Program-made: the position numbers and the translations under genes | Assembly: GCF_015706575.1 (NCBI RefSeq) | Contig: NW_024037067.1 | Location: 2,604,884-2,668,883 of the forward strand | DNA: 64,000 nucleotides | DNA from: Patiria miniata | Taxonomy: Eukaryota; Echinodermata; Asteroidea; Valvatida; Asterinidae | Direction: 5' to 3' | In this document: piece by piece, positions 58,848-64,000 of the stretch | Layout: each line of letters starts with the position of its first letter | How positions within the stretch are numbered: position 1 is the stretch's first letter | The notes under the pieces: model-generated | What the model was told of the DNA's origin: nothing | Database searches by the model: none | The model's input: the letters and a program-made list of their open reading frames with translations, nothing else

Positions 58848-61126
58848 AGTCTTAATCAACATAGGAACTATAAGTATTGTCTGGATTTGTTTACTAAATT
58901 GTAAAATTGTTATTAGGCCTACTGATTGTAAATCTCGCCGCATATTTCCCTTAATTTGGCCTACTTAGTACTTACTAAACATTAGGGCCAGACTAAGACC
59001 TTTCTCAAGAATCTCATGTCAATCCAGATACAGCAAGTACTTTGGAAAGAATTCGGTACTGGGCCACCACTTTTTTCAAGCGCCAAAGTGACAGATGTAT
59101 TTGCTACTCATTGTTGAAAGAAAATGTTGATACTGATGAACCCTACTAATAAAAATAAAGCCTTCTGACAAATTGTTACAAAGTTGAAAATCTGGGCCTA
59201 TTTAAATCTGGGTTTTTCCCAGATTTGTAATCTGAACTGAAGTCACTGATATAAATCAATCAATTCAGTTCTCTTTATTATCCAGTCATGCCAGTAGGCC
59301 CTATAGAGAATTGTTTTGTCAACAGCTCATAAGATTATTACGGGCCTAGGCACAATAAAGTAAGAAAAATCTAAAATTCCATCAAGTACACTTAAATAAT
59401 TTACAGATAAGTACACAGATTAAAAAAAGTTAAAGAAATACATTGAACTAACTGTAGCTTCCTATTAGCAAAGCATGATGATGCAATCACGTAAACAGTA
59501 CCCATTAATACAAGCAGGCAGCCTGATTCCATGCTGACTACAGTCTACATGTACAAATGTATACCCATAAGGACCTACTGGCAAAGGTAACCAGCAACTT
59601 TTGGCTTGCACAGATTTGAATTTCACCTCTGATTTTATTTTCTTGTGTTTGTCCCCCGAGCTGAAATCAGTAATTTCTTTGTCAGTATGTTGACACAAGT
59701 GCAAGCTGAAATGGAAAAAGTTGAATGTACCATAAATGGAGCTATAAATTAGCTCCATGAACGTACACCTAGAAGTCACAATATTATTAACTTTGCTAAG
59801 AATTGTCTATTTTCTAGTTCTGGATATTTTAGAGCCCAGATTATTTTATCCTTTAATCAGTAACCTTCTATGAACTTACAAAGAACCTTTATTAGGTTGT
59901 ATGTTTCACAGTCAATGAATGTGCCCTGGGCTAATACAACTGCATAGCATACATTACTGAGTGTAAGCATTGAGAGTGGGGACCTTGATGTGTGGGTTAT
60001 GGATGATGAAATATCACGCAGCTATCCCGGCTTGGCTGGCTAGCCCTGTATTGTACTGCTGAGGGCGGTAGGCTACACGTGCTGTTTGCATGACTGACTT
60101 TCCAGCAGCCATTCTCAGTCCAGCTCTCAGATTCGGTCATGTGAATAATTGGCGCGCTTTAGAAAACAAAAAAAAAACGCGAATATAGTTTTCTGTGAGG
60201 GCTGGGGTGCAGTTATTTATTGTCAGTACAAAACCATTCTTGGGTTTCTGGGAAATAAACCCTACCTAGGCTAGTACTAGTAGCACATGTACATCTTTTT
60301 CTTGAAAAAGTATTGAGGTTGAATAATTTATTTGCAAAAAATAGCATCAAACACAGACTTTGCTATTTTGCCATTTGTAAATAAACACTACCAAATCTTG
60401 AATTGACTGGGCTTACTGCATATACTTATTTCATCTGATCTTCTAGCATCAATATAATGATCCTGTAAGCTATGTTACAAACTTGAGTAGCCTACTTTAT
60501 AGACCACTCTCACTGTCAGACTTGCATAAGCAAACACTGGTCCTTGCTCTATTGTATAAGAGTTTAATACTGTCTGTAGATGACCATTGTTAGCTAATCC
60601 CCATTGTTGATATTGAGAGGCTAGACTTGACACCCTTTCTCAAGGCATTGAAGTGTCCACAGTTTATGTGGGGTGCACAGCTAGCTGGGTGTGGGGAGTA
60701 ATCCAGTTGTATGCAAATTTCCCGAGGTTAACAACTGGGCTGGGTTAATATTGTCAAGAGTAGTTATTCAGATAATAGTTGTTCTTTTTCAGTTGGTTCA
60801 TGGAGGTGGTTGGTTTGTATGGCTATTCCCACCTCCATGGTTTGTGCATTGAGTCCTTTGCTCTGTTGACTGTGATTATGAAATGTGTTCAGGTTTAAAT
60901 AAATCATAAACGTCGGTGACTGAAGGGCAAAACCTAATTTGATTAAATAAATCAAACGTTTGAAACTTGAATCAACAGTTTTCTCCGGCTGTGGATATGC
61001 ATGCCTGCCTTCTGCCTCAGATCCTTTTTTTTGGGGGGGGGGGGGATTTTTGATGCGTTCCATCCTTCTTCTTTTTTCTAGATTATTGTTAACAAGTCAT
61101 TTTTTCCTCCACATTTGTCTTTCCAG
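58848..61126. other. Intergenic or 5' intron, no gene recognised
   Basis: About 2.3 kb without coding signals. A G run lies at 61,035-61,046 and an AATAAAG-like retroposon-tail fragment in inverse orientation near 59,270. If the candidate exon at 56.7 kb is real, this is the first intron of the sialyltransferase gene. Confidence 0.4.
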
Positions 61127-61137
61127 TGTCTGGCAAG

Positions 61138-63269
61138 ATGTTTTCCATATCAAGAATCAAGAAGTTGGTTTCCATGTTCTTTGTGGTGCTGTGTTTTCAA
61201 TATGTCATCATCTACATGTACATCTATGCTCAGTCCAGCGTTCCTTACAAACACAAGCTTGTCCCACGCCATGTCACTACCAAGGAAATTCGTGGGCCGA
61301 CGTACCACATCCACGAAGTCGATCCCATGCCCCTTGGAATGCGTGAAAGATACGAGAGTCGTAGGCTGCTAGTAGAAAGCAACCATCCCAAGCTGATCTC
61401 ACGACGAGAAATTCTGAATGAATATCGGCATTCTTCATCGGCGCAGGTGGTTGATGAATCTGGTAGATTCACCTCGCTTGAGCAGGAGACTAACAGGGGA
61501 GAGACGCTTCAATGTGGGACATGCTCCCTTGTCTCAAATTCAGGTGAGAATCATGTATTTGATGGAAGGAAGTGTATCACATCTCAATTCTTGTTAAATA
61601 GAGTGTTGGGAAGTGGGACATTTATGTTGGAATGTGTTGATCTGAGAGTGAATAAATGACCTTGGTGTTCAGCAGGTTTCATAGTACATGTATGTTGTTT
61701 GATATTTGTTTAATTGAACCACAAGTTTATGGCTTCTAATTAATTCCCCTTGAACAAAGACAGGGACAATTGGGGAACTGCCAACAAAGGGCCAGATAGC
61801 TCAGTTGGTAGAGCATTGGAACACTTATCTAGAGGTCGCTGGTTTAAACGCCACTCCAGTCAATTTTCTTTGTTGTACTTTTCGAAATTGTTGGATTTTT
61901 GTTCAATTTAATGTGCTTAATAAACGTTCTTCAGGAAAATGGGTTTGATAATTTTGTCAAATGAAGACAGGAAAACTTCTTTGACAATGCATCTTATCAA
62001 TGTTTTGCATTCCATTCTAGGTCACATTCTCGGCTCTAGACTAGGAGATGAGATTGATGAGGGGGATTGTGTCTTCAGATTAAATGCCGCACCAACCTTG
62101 GCTTATGAACTGGATGTGGGGCGTAGGACTACTGCTAGAGTTGTATCCCAAGGAGGGTAGGTTACAACAATATCTGAAAAATGTCAATTGTCATCAAAGA
62201 TTGGAGATAGCTGCCATACAATGCTGGCTTTCTTTTTATGTTTCATTGTTCATTGTGGATGTAGAGCATCATTTATAAGGTTAGCATGACAGGAGTGACT
62301 GTCTTTCACAATTGTTGACTTCTTGGAACCAGTGCTAGAACATTTGGGTTTAACCATTATACGTTGCCTTTATTTCAGTCTGCAAGAGGTTATAGCCAAT
62401 GCAAGTACCCTATTGGACAATCATCCATCCTTGTCGACTGTGTTCATCCATGGACCTGATCACGTCTTCTCATTTGGTTCTCTGCCAAAGTTAGTCAGTC
62501 ATCTGTCCAGCAAGTATCCCAAGCTAGACTTCTACAAACCTTCCAGTCTTGTCAACAGTGAAATGAATGCCGACTATGAGAGGTACACCGGCAAAACAAG
62601 GTCAGATTTTTGCCAAGTATTTTTTCTTTGTAATTATTCAGCGGAAAATTTGTTGGGCTTTTTTCTAATTTCAGCAATTTTATCGGGGTGCTTTTGTTCT
62701 TATATTCATTTCTTTATTCTTATTTTCTGTTTGTTATGCAGTGCAGCGCCATCAGTGCTGCTTGTGGCGGATACCGGTGCTTTATAAATGCTCATTATTT
62801 TCATTATTATTTTTTTGTAGGCAAATGCTAGCACAGACTGGCCCCCTTAGTAACCCTCGACCCCTCTGCCTGGTGATGTGTCAGTTCCTTCCAATCTCAA
62901 CCCTGAAATATTTGATGAAGATTCATAAGATTCATGCTCCTTAGTCATATCAAATAATTAAAATCCCAACAGTAACGTGGAGAAAACTTTGAGTACAAGC
63001 AAAGTCTATGTTATTTTGCAAGTTTTGTAAGAATATTTATTTGAAAAGCTTGTCAACTATTTGCAGAGAGCTGTTTCAGAATGTTTTTTTTTTCCATTTT
63101 TACTTGATACAGGGTGTCATGAATATGAACCTAACAGTATTCTTTTCTTCCTTGTTTTTAGGATATCGTCAGGTACAGAGTTTTCTTCCGGTTTTCATGC
63201 TCTGCAGATCATGAAGGATGTTTGTAGTGATATTAAAGTTTATGGGATGTCACCACAAGACTATTGCAG
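61138..63269 (+). CDS. ST6GalNAc-type sialyltransferase (GT29), 5' part, runs off the window
   Basis: Four coding exons are visible: 61138-61543, 62021-62156, 62379-62600 and 63162-63269, with consistent phases and GT/AG borders. The protein so far has 290 residues and the reading frame is still open, so at least one more exon lies beyond 64,000. Residues about 12-29 (MFFVVLCFQYVIIYMYIY) form the signal anchor of a type II Golgi protein. The sialylmotif L starts at CSLVSNSGHILG and continues through VFRLNAAPT and DVGRRTTARV. Sialylmotif S is GTEFSSGFHALQ ... IKVYGMSPQDYC. The L-motif and VYGM signatures resemble the ST6GALNAC3-6 group, which transfers sialic acid in alpha-2,6 linkage to GalNAc of O-glycans or gangliosides. 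The exact substrate cannot be told. The ATG at 61,138 lies 11 bp after an acceptor, so the 5' UTR is split. Confidence 0.88.
61785..61885 (+). mobile_element. tRNA-derived SINE or tRNA-like fragment in sialyltransferase intron 1
   Basis: GGGCCAGATAGCTCAGTTGG, TAGAGC gives a clear A box (TAGCTCAGTTGG), and GCTGGTTTAAACGCC a weakened B box. The anticodon stem needs several wobble pairs and the loop lacks the usual T33, so this is not a functional tRNA. The tail CAGTCAATTTTCTTTG resembles those of tRNA-derived SINEs. Confidence 0.6.
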
Positions 63270-64000
63270 GTGGGTCTAAAAAGATGAGAGTAAAATGTTT
63301 AATTACTGTTGTTAAGTTTCCATAACCACATTTAATATAAATGGGAATGCAAAGAGCAAAGTTTTAAAATTACGACTGTACAGGTTGAGTAAAAAAAATG
63401 ACCGATCTCCCACTTAACGGGAAATGTTACCAGTTTCTCTCTTCAGCCAATAGTTGGTCTGGGTATTGACTATAGTCAGTAAACTGATATTCAGCCATGC
63501 ATGAAAAGGATACTTGCCTGTCTTTGTGACTACCCAAATACACTACCAGCACAATGTTCAGGATAGGATTTTTTGCTGTCAACACAATGGCAACAATGGG
63601 CCTCAGGATAGTGAAGGCAATAAATGGAATAACAGAACAGGACATCAAATAAATGGAAAAAATACAAAATTGAAATTGAAAGTGAGTTACAGACAAACAT
63701 TTTCACTGTCCTGCTGGCCGACCCTCCACCAGTCTGTCATTCAGATCAATGCCTAGTTGTGCCCATGTCCTCGTGTCTGCAATGGCTCTGTGTAATTTGT
63801 TGGCGAAAATCTTGCAGAATCAAGGATAGCTCCTCCTACCAACCATTTTTTTATCTCCAAAGTTTAGTACGGCATATGAATAGAAGCTTAGTGGATATAG
63901 ACTTACATACAAGTTGACCTTCTTTGACTGTGCTGACTGGGAGTACAATATGATAGGCTTGCAACAGATGGTGTGCTTGCAATGGTATTGTCCCATGAGG
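63270..64000. other. Right edge: intron of the sialyltransferase gene
   Basis: No exon continuing the GT29 frame (expected HYxEP-type residues of sialylmotifs III and VS) was found before the window ends. The remaining sequence has no repeat or RNA gene that I can name. Confidence 0.5.

Noticed and set aside
61785-61885. Functional tRNA gene
   Set aside because: The anticodon stem is held largely by wobble pairs, the loop lacks T33 and the B box is degenerate, so it is better read as a SINE head.
62821-62943. Extra sialyltransferase exon after the acceptor at 62,820
   Set aside because: It opens in phase but soon ends at a stop and lacks family similarity. Exon 62379-62600 joins directly to 63162-63269 with sialylmotif continuity.

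Overview
This is a eukaryotic (metazoan) window: two interpretable genes are split by many introns with GT/AG borders, and more than half the sequence is tandem repeats and DNA transposons. Introns of a few hundred bases to 2.3 kb, abundant TACATGTA words, 'agagggcgc' motifs, tRNA-derived SINEs and numerous palindromic MITE-like elements suggest a marine invertebrate deuterostome, most likely an echinoderm. The species cannot be fixed from sequence alone.

Layout. (1) About 150-20,029 is a satellite region built from a unit of about 0.85 kb. It contains a perfect 3,099-bp higher-order duplication. A 4.7-kb element with inverted ends (11,158-15,853) interrupts it and carries a candidate three-exon minus-strand gene. 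A 61-bp satellite (16,722-19,225) replaces part of one unit. (2) About 20,187-25,560 is a repeat and transposon nest: a 28-bp minisatellite, a foldback element with a perfect 9-bp target duplication and a second long-palindrome element inside it, a rearranged relative that carries a PIF/Harbinger-like insertion, a 145-bp GC-rich repeat and another foldback. (3) 26,310-54,646 is a complete orthologue of tuberin (TSC2) in 37 coding exons on the plus strand. Its introns hold a SINE, several MITEs, a G-rich minisatellite, a 0.7-kb palindrome, and a tandem array in which a 3' splice site has been amplified. (4) 56,067-61,126 is intergenic: a 62-base C run, a candidate 5' exon, and a second foldback interrupted by a Ginger-like element full of CCCAACTATAGTTGGG palindromes. 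(5) 61,138 onward is the 5' part of a GT29 sialyltransferase of the ST6GalNAc type, which runs off the right edge.

The two main genes do not form a pathway. TSC2 is the Rheb GAP subunit of the TSC complex that restrains mTORC1; the sialyltransferase is a Golgi type II membrane enzyme. The most unusual structures are the amplified splice-acceptor array in TSC2 intron 32, the nested foldback elements with readable target-site duplications, and the gene-bearing inverted-repeat element inside the satellite. One apparent 1-nt phase break between TSC2 exons 34 and 35 probably marks a sequence error, but needs checking.
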